DNA from: Pseudoalteromonas sp. T1lg88
GTDB taxonomy: Bacteria; Pseudomonadota; Gammaproteobacteria; Enterobacterales; Alteromonadaceae
DNA: 64,000 nucleotides
Assembly (NCBI RefSeq): GCF_002964765.1
Contig: NZ_PQCF01000002.1
Location: forward strand, 1 to 64,000
Direction: 5' to 3'
This document shows, piece after piece, positions 54,555-64,000 of the stretch. The number at the start of each line of letters is the position of its first letter. Within the stretch, counting starts at the first letter, position 1. The notes beneath the pieces are model-generated. The model saw only the letters and a program-made list of their open reading frames with translations, was not told the DNA's origin and ran no database searches. Made by a program: the position numbers and the translations under genes.

Positions 54555-55868
54555 TTATACCTTATGGCGGCGTAAGATGATGATCAGTACCGCAGTGATA
54601 GCCAGGATAAAGCAATAGAAGGCCGAGGTAGATACCTGCCAAGGGCTAATGCCAAAGGTCGCGCCGAGAAGCAGCGCCTGAGCGCCATAGGGCAGTGTGC
54701 CTTGCAGCACGCAGGCAAAGATATCGAGCAGGCTGGCAGAGCGCTTTGCGGAAATCTCGCCGTCCTGGGCCAGCTTTTTAGCTATTGGACCGGCAACGAT
54801 AATAGACACGGTATTATTGGCAATACACAGGTTCGATGTCATTACCAGCACGGCGATACCCAGCTGATCCGCCACCTGGCGATTAAACCTGGCCACGAGC
54901 TTGGTTACCGCCTGGATTTTTCGTGCCAGGTAATCAAGGCCGCCGCCGCGACGAATAAACTCAGACAAACCGCCAATAAACATCGACAGCAAGAAGATCT
55001 CCTGCATATTGCTAAAGCCCTTGTAGATGTCTTTAACAAAGGCGCCACCTTCATAACCTGAAGTAAAACCCATCAGTGCCGCGAAAATAATGCCGCTAAA
55101 GAGCACCACAAAAACGTTTAAGCCCATAACCGCCAGTACAAGAATAAAGACGTAGGGCAACACCAGAAGCCAGTCAAAATCACCCACCTCTACAGGTTGC
55201 GGCTCAGGGGTCAGGTAAACCAATAGCGCTATGGTTAGCACGGCCGCAGGCAGGGCGATTTTCAGGTTCTCGCGAAACTTATCTTTCATTTCACAGCCTT
55301 GGGTGCGGGTGGCCGCGATTGTGGTGTCGGAAATAATAGATAAGTTGTCGCCAAACATGGCGCCAGACACTATGGTACCGGCCATCAGTGCTGGGTCTAT
55401 GCCGGTTTTCAGTGATACCGCCAGGGCAATAGGGCCAATGGCGCCGATTGTGCCCATGGACGTGCCCATGGCGGTGGAAACCACGGCCGAAATCAAGAAC
55501 AAGCCGGGCAACAGCATGCTTGGCGGAATAAAGGATAAACCGGCATTGACTATGGCATCCACACCACCAGTCGCACCGGCCACCGCCGAGAAGGCACCAG
55601 CGAGCAAATAAATAAGACACATGGTGATGATGTTGCTGTGTCCGGCGCCGCGAATAAAGGTTTCTACCGATTCGTTGATGCGCTGCTTAGCGAGTACAAA
55701 GGCCAGTACTATGGCAGGCAAAATGGCCACAGGAGCCGGTAATTGATAGAAAGCGTAATCAACGCCTTGCGATTGTAAATACAGACCTGTGCCTAAAAAT
55801 ATAGCGACAAAGACCAGTAGGGGGACGAGTGAAAGTTTTGCCACAGTGGCATTATAGTTAGGCTGCAT
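54555..55868 (-). CDS. nhaC: NhaC-family Na+/H+ antiporter
   Basis: 437 residues from the ATG at 55868, which follows GAGG; an upstream in-frame start at 55934 adds 22 polar residues and is rejected. About 11 membrane helices are predicted. The conserved SAVVSTAMGTSMGTIGAIGPIA and GAMFGDNLSIISDTTIAATR (with the family's Asp and Ser/Thr-rich segment) identify NhaC-like exchangers. It probably exports Na+ in a marine cell. Related members exchange organic acids, so the ion is an inference. Confidence 0.88.
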   Translation of the reverse strand: MQPNYNATVAKLSLVPLLVFVAIFLGTGLYLQSQGVDYAFYQLPAPVAILPAIVLAFVLAKQRINESVETFIRGAGHSNIITMCLIYLLAGAFSAVAGATGGVDAIVNAGLSFIPPSMLLPGLFLISAVVSTAMGTSMGTIGAIGPIALAVSLKTGIDPALMAGTIVSGAMFGDNLSIISDTTIAATRTQGCEMKDKFRENLKIALPAAVLTIALLVYLTPEPQPVEVGDFDWLLVLPYVFILVLAVMGLNVFVVLFSGIIFAALMGFTSGYEGGAFVKDIYKGFSNMQEIFLLSMFIGGLSEFIRRGGGLDYLARKIQAVTKLVARFNRQVADQLGIAVLVMTSNLCIANNTVSIIVAGPIAKKLAQDGEISAKRSASLLDIFACVLQGTLPYGAQALLLGATFGISPWQVSTSAFYCFILAITAVLIIILRRHKV

Positions 55869-56258
55869 GTATACCTCAATTTCGATCACCAACAGCCAAA
55901 ACCTTCTTTTAGCTGCATTTATTTTGCAAAACAAGCTAAGCCCTGTTGTGCATGCGCCCGCAAGCCAAAGACCAAATCGGCGCCAAGTGGAGAAGTTTAA
56001 ACGTGTGGATGGCTAAAGTCTATGGTGATCACGTTTTTGTTATTGTTTTTCATTTTTGTAGCACAAAAAAACAACGATATCTAATTTGTGTCACTCACAT
56101 AGGTAATACCTAAAGCTAAGCCCTCAAGCAAAGCCCATATTTGTCTGATGCCTTTGCTTAAGGATGCTTTTAGTTTGCACGGTGCTTGTGCCTAGCACCT
56201 AACACCTATCTGCGTTAGCATACGGGTAGTCAAAATGAATCATATTATGGGGATTAGA
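55869..56258. other. Divergent nhaC-dapB intergenic region
   Basis: 390 bp without a gene. The 12-mer TATGGTGATCAC (56021-56032) also occurs before gltB at 39612-39623. An AT-rich patch near 56035-56095 is the likely promoter zone for one or both genes, but I could not fix -35/-10 pairs. GGGGATT precedes the chosen dapB ATG. Confidence 0.45.
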
Positions 56259-57071
56259 ATGAGCGTAGGTTTAGGCATTTTGGGCGCCAATGGGCGCATG
56301 GGTCAGGCGCTGTTGGAAGCGGGTAACGAGGATACACAAGCCTGTATTAGCGGCGCCTTTGTACGTGAGCAGTCGCCATTAAATGGCCTGGCGGTAGAAA
56401 CCCTGGTCAAAGGACTTAAAGAGAGCGCGCAGACCCTTACCTTTACCCCTCTTACGCCCAGCGACAAGCTGGATGTGCTGATCGATTTTACCTTGCCCGA
56501 AGGCATGCTGGTTCACCTAGACTTTGCCGTTGCCAACAAGATCCCTATGGTTATCGGCACCACGGGCCTGAATGATGCGCAAATGCAGCGCTTGCATGAG
56601 GCCGCCAAACATATCCCCATCGTCTTTGCCCGTAACTTCAGTGTTGGCGTTAATCTGCTTTTGGATTTGGTGCAAACGGCGGCGACAAAATTCGGTGACG
56701 ACGCGGACATCGAAATATTTGAAGCCCATCACCGTCATAAAATCGATGCGCCGTCGGGCACCGCCCTGGCCATTGGCGAAGCCATTGCCGAAGCCAAAGG
56801 CTGGGACCATGATCAAGTGGCCGTTTATGACCGCTCACAAAGTGAACAGGCTAAATCACAAAAGGAAATTGGCTATTCGGTGCTCAGAGCGGGCGATATA
56901 GTTGGCGAACATACGGCTTATTTCGCATTAATGGGGGAAAGGCTTGAATTAACACATAAAGCTAGCTCAAGAATGACCTTCGCCCGTGGCGCTGTGAGGG
57001 CTGCAAAGTGGGTGCAAAATAAACATCCTGGCTTTTATTCCATGCGCGAAGTGCTGGAACTGGGTAAGTAA
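56259..57071 (+). CDS. dapB: 4-hydroxy-tetrahydrodipicolinate reductase
   Basis: 270 residues (E. coli 273). It reduces hydroxy-tetrahydrodipicolinate in lysine and diaminopimelate synthesis. The N-terminal nucleotide-binding motif is GILGANGRMGQAL; VIGTTGLND and the active-site EAHHRHKIDAPSGTA follow. I chose the ATG at 56259 with GGGGATT upstream; the start at 56235 adds eight residues before the Rossmann strand. It is 206 bp upstream of carA, the same neighbour as in E. coli. Confidence 0.97.
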   Translation: MSVGLGILGANGRMGQALLEAGNEDTQACISGAFVREQSPLNGLAVETLVKGLKESAQTLTFTPLTPSDKLDVLIDFTLPEGMLVHLDFAVANKIPMVIGTTGLNDAQMQRLHEAAKHIPIVFARNFSVGVNLLLDLVQTAATKFGDDADIEIFEAHHRHKIDAPSGTALAIGEAIAEAKGWDHDQVAVYDRSQSEQAKSQKEIGYSVLRAGDIVGEHTAYFALMGERLELTHKASSRMTFARGAVRAAKWVQNKHPGFYSMREVLELGK

Positions 57072-57277
57072 ACGTGCTTTTTTGGGTGTTTCGGTGTTTT
57101 TTTGTGTCAAAGGTGTTGTTTTCTATATTTATTGATATTTAATTAGATCTTTTTGCTACTCTCGTGTAGAATATCGCCAATTTGCCAAAATTTCATAATG
57201 CGCCTAGTTAAGCGCTTTAAACGGGTTGTAAATCAGTCGCATTTTTTACTCCCGTTTTTTACTGTTAGGAGGTTAAC

Positions 57278-58414
57278 TTGACTAAATCCGCTCTGTTAGT
57301 CCTAGAAGACGGCACAGTGTTTCGCGGTACTGCGATCGGCGCTGACGGCATGTCAGTCGGTGAAGTAGTATTCAATACGTCTATGACTGGGTATCAGGAA
57401 ATTCTGACCGACCCGTCTTACGCGGAACAAATCGTAACTTTGACTTACCCGCATATCGGTAACACGGGTACTAACAGCGAAGACGAAGAAGCGAACAAGA
57501 TCTGGGCCAAGGGCCTGGTTATTCGCGATTTGCCACTGCTAGCGAGTAATTTCCGTAATGAACAATCACTCAGTGATTACCTAAAAGAGCGCAACATTTT
57601 AGGTATTGCCGATATCGACACCCGTAAGCTTACTCGTATCCTACGTGATAAGGGCGCGCAAAACGGCTGTATCATCGCCGGTGATGAGGTTGATGAAAGC
57701 AAGGCGCTAGAAGCCGCTAAAGCCTTTCCAGGCTTAAAAGGCATGGATTTAGCTAAAGTAGTATGTACCGAGTCAACATATCAATGGTCTGAGACAAGCT
57801 GGACTCTGGGTGAAGGTTTTAAAACGCTTGCTCCAGAAGACGAGAAATTCCACGTTGTTGCCTATGACTTCGGTGTTAAGCGCAATATCCTGCGCATGTT
57901 GGTAGACCGTGGCTGTAAGCTGACTGTAGTTCCGGCGCAAACCAGCGCTGAAGAAGTACTGGCACTAAACCCAGACGGCATCTTCCTGTCAAATGGCCCT
58001 GGCGACCCTGAGCCATGTACTTACGCTATTGAAGCGATCAAAACCTTCCTAGAAAAAGATATTCCTATTTTCGGCATCTGCCTTGGTCACCAGCTATTGG
58101 CGTTGGCCTCAGGCGCGAAAACAGTAAAAATGAAGTTCGGCCACCACGGTGGTAACCACCCGGTTAAAGACCTAGACCGTGATGTTGTGATGATCACCGC
58201 GCAGAACCACGGCTTTGCTGCGGATGAGGCAAGCTTGCCTGATAACCTTCGTGCAACGCATAAATCATTGTTTGACGGTACCTTGCAGGGTATTCACCGC
58301 ACCGACAAGCCAGCATTTAGCTTCCAGGGTCACCCTGAAGCCAGCCCAGGCCCACACGATGCAGCCCCTTTGTTCGATCATTTTATCGAACTGATGCAAG
58401 CGCAATCTAACTAA
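57278..58414 (+). CDS. carA: Carbamoyl-phosphate synthase small subunit
   Basis: 378 residues (E. coli 382). It is the glutaminase part supplying ammonia to CarB for arginine and pyrimidine synthesis. The N-terminal CPSase domain ([20 protein letters not shown]) is followed by a class I amidotransferase with [12 protein letters not shown] (nucleophile Cys) and [13 protein letters not shown] (His/Glu). The start is TTG, with a strong AGGAGG 6 nt upstream; a UUG start is also known for E. coli carA. carB begins 18 nt later. Confidence 0.98.
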   Translation: MTKSALLVLEDGTVFRGTAIGADGMSVGEVVFNTSMTGYQEILTDPSYAEQIVTLTYPHIGNTGTNSEDEEANKIWAKGLVIRDLPLLASNFRNEQSLSDYLKERNILGIADIDTRKLTRILRDKGAQNGCIIAGDEVDESKALEAAKAFPGLKGMDLAKVVCTESTYQWSETSWTLGEGFKTLAPEDEKFHVVAYDFGVKRNILRMLVDRGCKLTVVPAQTSAEEVLALNPDGIFLSNGPGDPEPCTYAIEAIKTFLEKDIPIFGICLGHQLLALASGAKTVKMKFGHHGGNHPVKDLDRDVVMITAQNHGFAADEASLPDNLRATHKSLFDGTLQGIHRTDKPAFSFQGHPEASPGPHDAAPLFDHFIELMQAQSN

Positions 58415-58432
58415 TTTGAGACCGGAGTAATA

Positions 58433-61400
58433 ATGCCAAAACGTAATGATATTCAAAGCATTCTTATCTTAGGCGCGGGCCCGATCGTAATCGGCCAGGC
58501 CTGTGAGTTTGACTACTCAGGTGCTCAAGCCTGTAAAGCGCTAAAAGAAGAAGGTTACCGTGTTATCCTGGTTAACTCGAACCCGGCGACCATTATGACC
58601 GACCCGGAAATGGCTGATGCGACCTATATTGAGCCGATTCACTGGGAAGTGGTAGAAAAAATCATCGAAAAAGAAAAGCCGGATGCGGTACTGCCTACCA
58701 TGGGTGGTCAAACTGCATTGAACTGTGCCCTTGACCTAGACAAGCACGGTGTACTGGCTAAGCACGGTGTTGAGCTAATCGGTGCAACCGCTGATGCCAT
58801 CGACAAAGCGGAAAACCGTGAGCGTTTCGACGTAGCGATGAAAAACATCGGCCTTGAGTGTCCGCGTGCAGAAATCGCCCACTCAATGGAAGAAGCGCTG
58901 GATACACTAACGCGTATCGGTTTCCCTTGTATTATTCGTCCTTCTTTCACCATGGGTGGTACCGGTGGTGGTGTTGCTTACAACATGGAAGAGTTCGAAG
59001 AGATCTGTACCCGTGGTCTTGATCTGTCACCAACGAGCGAGCTTTTAATCGATGAAAGCCTGCTCGGCTGGAAAGAGTACGAGATGGAAGTTGTTCGCGA
59101 CAAAAACGACAACTGTATCATCGTCTGTTCAATCGAAAACTTCGACCCTATGGGTGTACACACAGGTGACTCAATCACGGTAGCGCCAGCGCAAACCTTG
59201 ACCGACAAAGAATACCAAATCATGCGTAATGCCTCTATGGCGGTACTGCGTGAAATCGGTGTTGAAACCGGTGGTTCAAACGTACAGTTTGGTGTGTGTC
59301 CTAACACCGGCCGTATGGTTATCATCGAGATGAACCCGCGTGTGTCTCGTTCATCAGCACTTGCTTCAAAAGCAACGGGTTTCCCAATCGCGAAAATCGC
59401 AGCCAAGCTGGCTGTGGGTTACACTCTGGATGAGCTACAAAACGACATCACAGGCGGTGCAACCCCTGCGTCATTCGAGCCGTCAATCGACTATGTTGTA
59501 ACTAAGATCCCTCGCTTCAACTTTGAAAAGTTTGCCGGTGCTAACGACCGTCTAACGACGCAGATGAAGTCGGTAGGTGAGGTAATGGCGATTGGCCGTA
59601 ACCAACAAGAATCATTGCATAAAGCACTTCGTGGTCTTGAAGTAGGCGCGACTGGCTTCAACCCAATCTTGCCTGTGGGCGAGAAGGGCGCAATTGAAAA
59701 GATCACTCGCGAGCTTCGTGAGCCAGGCGCTGAGCGTATCTGGTACATCGCCGATGCCATGCGTCACGGCATGAGCGTTGAAGATGTATTCAACCTAACC
59801 AAGGTTGACCGTTGGTACCTGGTACAAATCGAAGACATCATCAAAGACGAGCAGCAAATCGAAGAAGTAGGCTTTGCCGGTCTTACTGCTGACTTCCTAC
59901 GTCGCCTGAAGCGTAAAGGTTTTGCAGATGCGCGTATCGCCGAGCTTGCCGGTGTATCTGAAGCGGAAATCCGTAAGAAGCGTCACCAGCTTGAAATCTT
60001 GCCTGTGTACAAGCGCGTAGATACCTGTGCGGCTGAATTCAGCTCAGACACAGCCTACATGTACTCAAGCTACGATGAAGAGTGTGAAGCTGCACCGTCT
60101 GACAAAGACAAAATCATGGTAATCGGTGGTGGCCCTAACCGTATCGGCCAGGGTATCGAATTCGATTACTGTTGTGTACACGCGGCCCTTGCCATGCGTG
60201 AAGACGGCTACGAAACCATCATGGTTAACTGTAACCCTGAAACCGTTTCTACCGACTACGACACATCAGACCGTTTATTCTTCGAACCAATCACGCTAGA
60301 AGACGTGCTTGAAATCGTCCGCGTTGAGAAGCCAAAAGGCGTTATCGTGCAGTACGGTGGTCAAACACCACTTAAACTTGCCCGTGAACTAGAAGCGAAC
60401 GGTGTGCCAATCATTGGTACTTCACCAGATGCAATCGACCGTGCCGAAGACCGTGAGCGCTTCCAGCAAATGGTTGAGCGTTTGAACCTGCTTCAGCCTG
60501 ACAACGCAACGGTAACTTCACTTGAAGAAGCGGTAGCCAAGTCTAAAGAAATCGGCTTCCCACTGGTAGTACGTCCTTCGTACGTACTAGGTGGTCGTGC
60601 GATGGAAATCGTCTACGATGAAGACGACCTACGTCGCTACATGACAGAAGCGGTATCTGCTTCTAACGAAGCACCGGTATTGCTAGACCGCTTCCTGGAC
60701 GACGCCATCGAAGTGGACGTTGATGCCATCTGTGACGGCACCGAAGTGATCATCGGCGGTATCATGGAGCACATCGAGCAAGCGGGTGTTCACTCAGGTG
60801 ACTCGGCCTGTTCATTGCCAGCGCACAGCCTAAGCCAGGAAATCCAAGACGTAATGCGTGAGCAAGTACGTGCTATGGCCCTTGAGCTAGGCGTTGTGGG
60901 TCTGATGAATACACAGTTCGCGGTTAAGGACGGTCAGGTTTACCTAATCGAAGTGAATCCGCGTGCTGCACGTACCGTGCCTTTCGTATCAAAAGCAACC
61001 GGTGTTGCCCTTGCTAAGGTAGCGGCCCGTTGTATGGCCGGTCAGTCTCTTGCCAGCCAAGGCATCACCAAAGAAATCATTCCTCCTTATTACAGCGTAA
61101 AAGAAGTGGTACTTCCTTTCGCTAAGTTCCAAGGTGTTGACCCAATTCGTGGCCCAGAGATGCGCTCTACCGGTGAGGTAATGGGTGTAGGTGATACTTT
61201 CGCCGAAGCCTTCGCTAAAGCCCAGCTAGGTGCAGGTAATGCTTTACCACGTGGTGGTCGCGCGTTACTATCGGTTCGCAATGGTGATAAAGCTCGCATC
61301 GTTGAGCTTGCTAAGACCATGATCGAATTAGGTTTTGAACTAGACGCAACCTCAGGCACCGCTCAGGCGCTTGAAAATGCAGGCATCGAAGTTCGCCGTG

Positions 61401-61651
61401 TAAACAAGGTATTCGAGGGTCGTCCTCATATCCTTGACCGCATTAAGAACGGTGAATACAGCTATATCGTTAATACCACAGAAGGTCGTCAAGCGATTGA
61501 AGACTCTAAGGTATTACGTCGTGGCGCCTTGATGCACAAGACCAACTACACCACAACATTGAACGCCGCGTTTGCTAACTGTACAGCAAACTCAGCGGAT
61601 GACCGTGGTAGTGTCTCGTCAGTTCAAGAGTTACACCAACGAATCAACTAA
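58433..61651 (+). CDS. carB: Carbamoyl-phosphate synthase large subunit
   Basis: 1072 residues (E. coli 1073), with two homologous ATP-grasp halves. The first begins [21 protein letters not shown] and the second [20 protein letters not shown]. Metal and ATP motifs are [32 protein letters not shown] and [19 protein letters not shown]. The C-terminal MGS-like regulatory domain follows. Its product feeds pyrimidines and arginine. It is one operon with carA, and greA follows after 49 nt. Confidence 0.98.
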   Translation: MPKRNDIQSILILGAGPIVIGQACEFDYSGAQACKALKEEGYRVILVNSNPATIMTDPEMADATYIEPIHWEVVEKIIEKEKPDAVLPTMGGQTALNCALDLDKHGVLAKHGVELIGATADAIDKAENRERFDVAMKNIGLECPRAEIAHSMEEALDTLTRIGFPCIIRPSFTMGGTGGGVAYNMEEFEEICTRGLDLSPTSELLIDESLLGWKEYEMEVVRDKNDNCIIVCSIENFDPMGVHTGDSITVAPAQTLTDKEYQIMRNASMAVLREIGVETGGSNVQFGVCPNTGRMVIIEMNPRVSRSSALASKATGFPIAKIAAKLAVGYTLDELQNDITGGATPASFEPSIDYVVTKIPRFNFEKFAGANDRLTTQMKSVGEVMAIGRNQQESLHKALRGLEVGATGFNPILPVGEKGAIEKITRELREPGAERIWYIADAMRHGMSVEDVFNLTKVDRWYLVQIEDIIKDEQQIEEVGFAGLTADFLRRLKRKGFADARIAELAGVSEAEIRKKRHQLEILPVYKRVDTCAAEFSSDTAYMYSSYDEECEAAPSDKDKIMVIGGGPNRIGQGIEFDYCCVHAALAMREDGYETIMVNCNPETVSTDYDTSDRLFFEPITLEDVLEIVRVEKPKGVIVQYGGQTPLKLARELEANGVPIIGTSPDAIDRAEDRERFQQMVERLNLLQPDNATVTSLEEAVAKSKEIGFPLVVRPSYVLGGRAMEIVYDEDDLRRYMTEAVSASNEAPVLLDRFLDDAIEVDVDAICDGTEVIIGGIMEHIEQAGVHSGDSACSLPAHSLSQEIQDVMREQVRAMALELGVVGLMNTQFAVKDGQVYLIEVNPRAARTVPFVSKATGVALAKVAARCMAGQSLASQGITKEIIPPYYSVKEVVLPFAKFQGVDPIRGPEMRSTGEVMGVGDTFAEAFAKAQLGAGNALPRGGRALLSVRNGDKARIVELAKTMIELGFELDATSGTAQALENAGIEVRRVNKVFEGRPHILDRIKNGEYSYIVNTTEGRQAIEDSKVLRRGALMHKTNYTTTLNAAFANCTANSADDRGSVSSVQELHQRIN

Positions 61652-61700
61652 GCAATAGGCCGCAGCGCTTGCGCTGCGGCTTGCTGTAAGTGGGAATATT

Positions 61701-62177
61701 ATGCAAAAGATTCCAATGACCACACGCGGTGCCGAGTTATTGCGTGCAGAGTTAAACGAATTAAAAACTGTTACTCGGCCAAAAATCATCGCTGATATCG
61801 CCGAGGCGCGTGAACACGGCGACTTGAAAGAGAATGCCGAGTATCATGCCGCTCGCGAGCAGCAAGGTTTTTGCGAAGGACGTATTCAAGAAATTGAAGC
61901 TAAATTGTCTAATGTGCAAATCATTGACGTAACGAAAATGCCTAACAATGGTAAGGTAATTTTTGGTTCGACAGTGAGCATTGTAAACCTAGACACGGAT
62001 GCTGAAGTGACTTACCGCATTGTTGGTGATGATGAAGCAGATATTAAGAACAACTTAATCTCTGTAAACTCACCCATCGCTCGTGGCCTTATCGGTAAAG
62101 AGCTGGACGACTGTGTGAACATCGAAACACCCAATGGTACGGTAGAATTTGAGATCACTGAGATTGAATATATCTAA
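61701..62177 (+). CDS. greA: Transcription elongation factor GreA
   Basis: 158 residues, the same as E. coli. It rescues backtracked RNA polymerase by stimulating transcript cleavage. The N-terminal coiled coil is typical ([38 protein letters not shown]), with the acidic tip that reaches the active site. The C-terminal domain has [11 protein letters not shown]. It is 49 nt after carB; the hairpin between them lacks a T-run, so some read-through is likely. Confidence 0.97.
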   Translation: MQKIPMTTRGAELLRAELNELKTVTRPKIIADIAEAREHGDLKENAEYHAAREQQGFCEGRIQEIEAKLSNVQIIDVTKMPNNGKVIFGSTVSIVNLDTDAEVTYRIVGDDEADIKNNLISVNSPIARGLIGKELDDCVNIETPNGTVEFEITEIEYI

Positions 62178-62194
62178 CCTTGGTTGAGGTGTTT

Positions 62195-62222
62195 AAAAAC
62201 CCGCTGAACCGCGGGTTTTTTT
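62195..62222 (+). terminator. Terminator after greA
   Basis: AAACCCGC/GCGGGTTT with a 6-nt loop and following TTTT, 20 nt after the greA stop. Confidence 0.93.
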
Positions 62223-62290
62223 ATGCCAGTAGGTCGGTGCTTTGCGCCGACAAGCGCTTTATTTGGTCGATGTTGCCGGCTCCCTAGCTA

Positions 62291-62366
62291 GTTGTAGGTC
62301 AGGCTTTGCCGCCATGGATGGCGGTACTAGAGTAACGCAGGAGCTGTTACCTAGCAGCCTGACAAC
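62291..62366. repeat. Cloverleaf-like compound inverted repeat
   Basis: The outer stem GTTGT(agg)TCAGGCT/AGCCTGACAAC encloses two hairpins, CCGCC-ATGGAT-GGCGG and GTAAC-N9-GTTAC. The 76-nt block would fold as a three-way junction in RNA or a branched cruciform in DNA. It has no tRNA signatures and lacks a T-run, so it is neither tRNA nor an obvious terminator. It may be a REP-like extragenic repeat. Confidence 0.5.
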
Positions 62367-62476
62367 TTTGTTATAAGTTGAAAGAGTTTGTCGCCCTCGC
62401 TCTCAATGACACGCTCCACAACAGAAGCCGATTTCTCCAGCGCGAATCTAAATGGGGAGATCCATACCTGTACTTC

Positions 62477-63064
62477 TTATGATTGCTTTTGTGCCAAGGT
62501 CAACTTCTTTGAGAACTCTATTAAACCACTTTTGGCTGCTACAGCACTATTATGACTGAAAACACCTTCTAAATATGTATTCTCTAGATCAATCCGAACT
62601 CGTACGTCCCTAGCGTCCAAGATTGAATTTAAAAACTCTTCGGTAACCATAAAATATTGGACATTCATCTGGGCGATTACATTGGGGTTGAAGTACGTCC
62701 TCGACTGAGTACTCGGGTTGAAGTTAGGTATGTTTTCTTTTTTTACTGACGGATAAGACTTTATATTGCCATTTATATTAAAGCTTAACTTTGATCCTGT
62801 TGGCGGGGGGATGTCTTTATGTGGCAACACAATTAAAATTATACTCGAGCCTTCTAAAGATGAACTCCAATATGCACCGATCCTCAAATCACTACCAGAA
62901 ATCCCCTCGTTACTCCTATAGACAAAGCCTGGCGTCATTAAAACTTCTTTTTCGCCATTAAAGGTTGACTCATGTTCTGAAATGCATGCGGTTGAACAAA
63001 GAGGAGAAGTCGAACATCCAGTAACTAGAAGCAAAGTGACAATTGCCACTATTATAGTTCTCAT
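62477..63064 (-). CDS. Putative lipoprotein of unknown function
   Basis: 195 residues that I do not recognise. The N-terminus is a lipoprotein signal (IIVAIVTLLLVTGCSTS, lipobox Cys17). Two further early Cys (LCSTAC) could form a disulfide. The rest looks like a soluble beta-rich domain. Base composition is visibly more A/T-rich than in the neighbours. It stands alone between greA and an RND gene, with wide AT-rich flanks, which suggests late acquisition. Confidence 0.65.
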   Translation of the reverse strand: MRTIIVAIVTLLLVTGCSTSPLCSTACISEHESTFNGEKEVLMTPGFVYRSNEGISGSDLRIGAYWSSSLEGSSIILIVLPHKDIPPPTGSKLSFNINGNIKSYPSVKKENIPNFNPSTQSRTYFNPNVIAQMNVQYFMVTEEFLNSILDARDVRVRIDLENTYLEGVFSHNSAVAAKSGLIEFSKKLTLAQKQS

Positions 63065-63406
63065 ATTTTTCCCTTTAATTAGTTTGATAAAGAATCAAAT
63101 TTCACCAAAAATGCTTATTATTGAGAATGTTGGACATGTCTTATGGTTAAAGTGAGACACTTATCCCCGGCTTTCTTATAAGCTTTTGATTAATTTAATA
63201 AAAATTCCGTTTTCAAAATGATTGTCTATGAAACTCCCTGAAAATAGAGGGAGGGCTGCCTTATAGACTCTCGCTATGCATCCTATTAAATACCAAATCA
63301 GATCTAACTTTCAATTTAAAAATTAAATGCTTAAACAATTCAGATAGCGCAAAGCGGGATTTTTAAATTAGATGCGGCTTTTATGGCCAAATAACTTATT
63401 AGGCAT
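63065..63406. other. AT-rich intergenic region
   Basis: 342 bp with no gene. A small hairpin CTCCCT/AGGGAG lies at 63234-63253. The part from 63289 (ATACCAAATC) to 63365 (AAAGCGGGATTTTT) faintly resembles the 163-bp element at 27826-27988 and may be a decayed relative. The promoter of the lipoprotein gene must lie near 63070-63150 but is not clear. Confidence 0.35.
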
Positions 63407-63436
63407 AAAAAAGCCTTGCCGAGGGGCAAGGCTTTT
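63407..63436 (-). terminator. Terminator of the RND transporter gene
   Basis: On the minus strand AAGCCTTGCC/GGCAAGGCTT with loop CCTC is followed by TTTT, 25 nt after the RND stop. Confidence 0.93.
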
Positions 63437-63460
63437 CTGGTTGGGATAAATACTGGGTAT

Positions 63461-64000
63461 TTAACTTTGCTGTTTTAGTTCTGCCGTTGGTTCTACCTTA
63501 GGAGCTTTGCCAAAGAGTTTACGCAGGCCGCGTTTACAGTCTTCCAGGGCTACATATTGACAAGGGATCAGCACCAGGGTGATCACTGTGGCGAACAGCA
63601 CACCGAAGGCCAGTGATACCGCCATGGGGATGACGATTTGCGCCTGCAAACTGGTTTCCATAATGATGGGCACCAGACCAATAAAGGTGGTAATCGAGGT
63701 CAGTAGGATGGCCCTAAAGCGTTTACAACCGGCTTCTACCACCGCCTGTTTAATGGCAATGCCCCGGGCGCGTGCCTTGTTCACATAGTCAACCATCACC
63801 AGTGAGTCGTTCACCACCACCCCGGCCACGGCGATAATACCGAAGAAGGACAGGCTGCTCATGGTCATACCCAAGATCACGTGACCGTAGACGGCACCGA
63901 CCACACCAAAGGGGATCACCGACATGATCAGCAGCGGCTGCGAGTAGGAGCGCAGTGGAATGGCCAACAGCGCGAAGATGATAAGAAGCGAAAGCACTAA
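63461..64000 (-). CDS. RND-family efflux transporter, C-terminal part (cut by window end)
   Basis: About 180 C-terminal residues of a roughly 1000-residue inner-membrane pump; the reading frame runs off the window without a start. Visible are membrane helices of the second half: LSLLIIFALLAIPLRSYSQP, SFFGIIAVAGVVVNDSLVMVD and AILLTSITTFIGLVPII, a strong AcrB/HAE1-type signature. The pattern PFGVVGAVYGHVILG suits the multidrug or solvent-type subfamily rather than CusA. The cytoplasmic tail ends FGKAPKVEPTAELKQQS. Adaptor genes would lie outside. Confidence 0.93.
   Translation of the reverse strand, partial: LVLSLLIIFALLAIPLRSYSQPLLIMSVIPFGVVGAVYGHVILGMTMSSLSFFGIIAVAGVVVNDSLVMVDYVNKARARGIAIKQAVVEAGCKRFRAILLTSITTFIGLVPIIMETSLQAQIVIPMAVSLAFGVLFATVITLVLIPCQYVALEDCKRGLRKLFGKAPKVEPTAELKQQS

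Noticed and set aside
57072-57277. ARG boxes or a pyrimidine attenuator before carA
   Set aside because: Only isolated half-site-like sequences (GTAGAATATC) were seen, with no paired box and no clear attenuator stem with a T-run.
61658-61679. Hairpin GCCGCAGCGC/GCGCTGCGGC between carB and greA as a terminator
   Set aside because: The stem is strong but no T-run follows on either strand, and greA begins 22 nt later. It may be a pause or processing site, not a clear terminator.

Overview
This window looks like chromosome from a marine Alteromonadales-type gammaproteobacterium. The grounds are an rnfABCDGE-nth cluster, the prkA-yeaH-spoVR block, recN/nadK/grpE and dapB-carA-carB-greA in familiar gammaproteobacterial arrangements, a large TonB-dependent receptor followed by a SapC-family gene, a subtilase with a GlyGly-CTERM-like tail, and short inverted-repeat elements of the kind common in Pseudoalteromonas, Colwellia and Shewanella relatives. 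The genus cannot be fixed from what I can see. Most of the window is core genome; no phage, IS transposase, integrase or CRISPR array was found.

Layout. 1-382: tRNA-Glu, tRNA-Ala, tRNA-Glu. 0.8-1.2 kb: gloA. 1.4-7.0 kb: a very large secreted S8 protease gene split by a one-base frameshift. 7.2-11 kb: divergently from it, a beta-propeller sensor kinase overlapping its LuxR-type response regulator. 11.0-12.9 kb: an outer-membrane MipA/OmpV-family gene lying between a decayed copy of the nth 3' end and intact nth. 13-19 kb: the Rnf complex, with a repeat-expanded RnfC tail. 19.1-28.9 kb: a carbon module with a LacI regulator divergent from pgi, then zwf-pgl, a TonB-dependent receptor and a SapC-family gene. 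The same 14-bp near-palindrome lies upstream of pgi and of the receptor gene. 29-31.8 kb: adk, hemH and an exported thiol peroxidase. 32.1-36.9 kb: prkA-yeaH-spoVR, with prkA and spoVR each broken by a one-base homopolymer indel. 37-38.4 kb: sodB and grxD. 38.5-45.7 kb: a solute-binding-like protein and gltBD behind a dense array of candidate operators. 45.7-50.2 kb: recN with two LexA boxes, nadK, an HrcA-like gene and grpE with a sigma32-type promoter. 50.2-56 kb: Bcr/CflA transporter, M48 lipoprotein, small membrane protein, yeiP, Tsx/OmpK-like porin, NhaC antiporter. 56.2-62.2 kb: dapB, carAB, greA. 62.5-64 kb: an orphan lipoprotein and the C-terminus of an RND transporter cut by the window end.

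Functional threads. Pgi, Zwf and Pgl handle glucose-6-phosphate, and the shared operator suggests that the LacI regulator couples sugar uptake through the TonB receptor to this step. GltBD, DapB and CarAB represent nitrogen and amino-acid metabolism; the gltB upstream region carries ArgR-like boxes and two palindromes resembling the LiuR site. Rnf, SodB, GrxD, Tpx and Nth deal with redox balance or oxidative damage. No wholly new system stands out. The best leads are the nth-flanked insertion, the shared LacI-type operator, the HrcA-like gene beside a sigma32-driven grpE, the gltB regulatory region, and the three homopolymer frameshifts.
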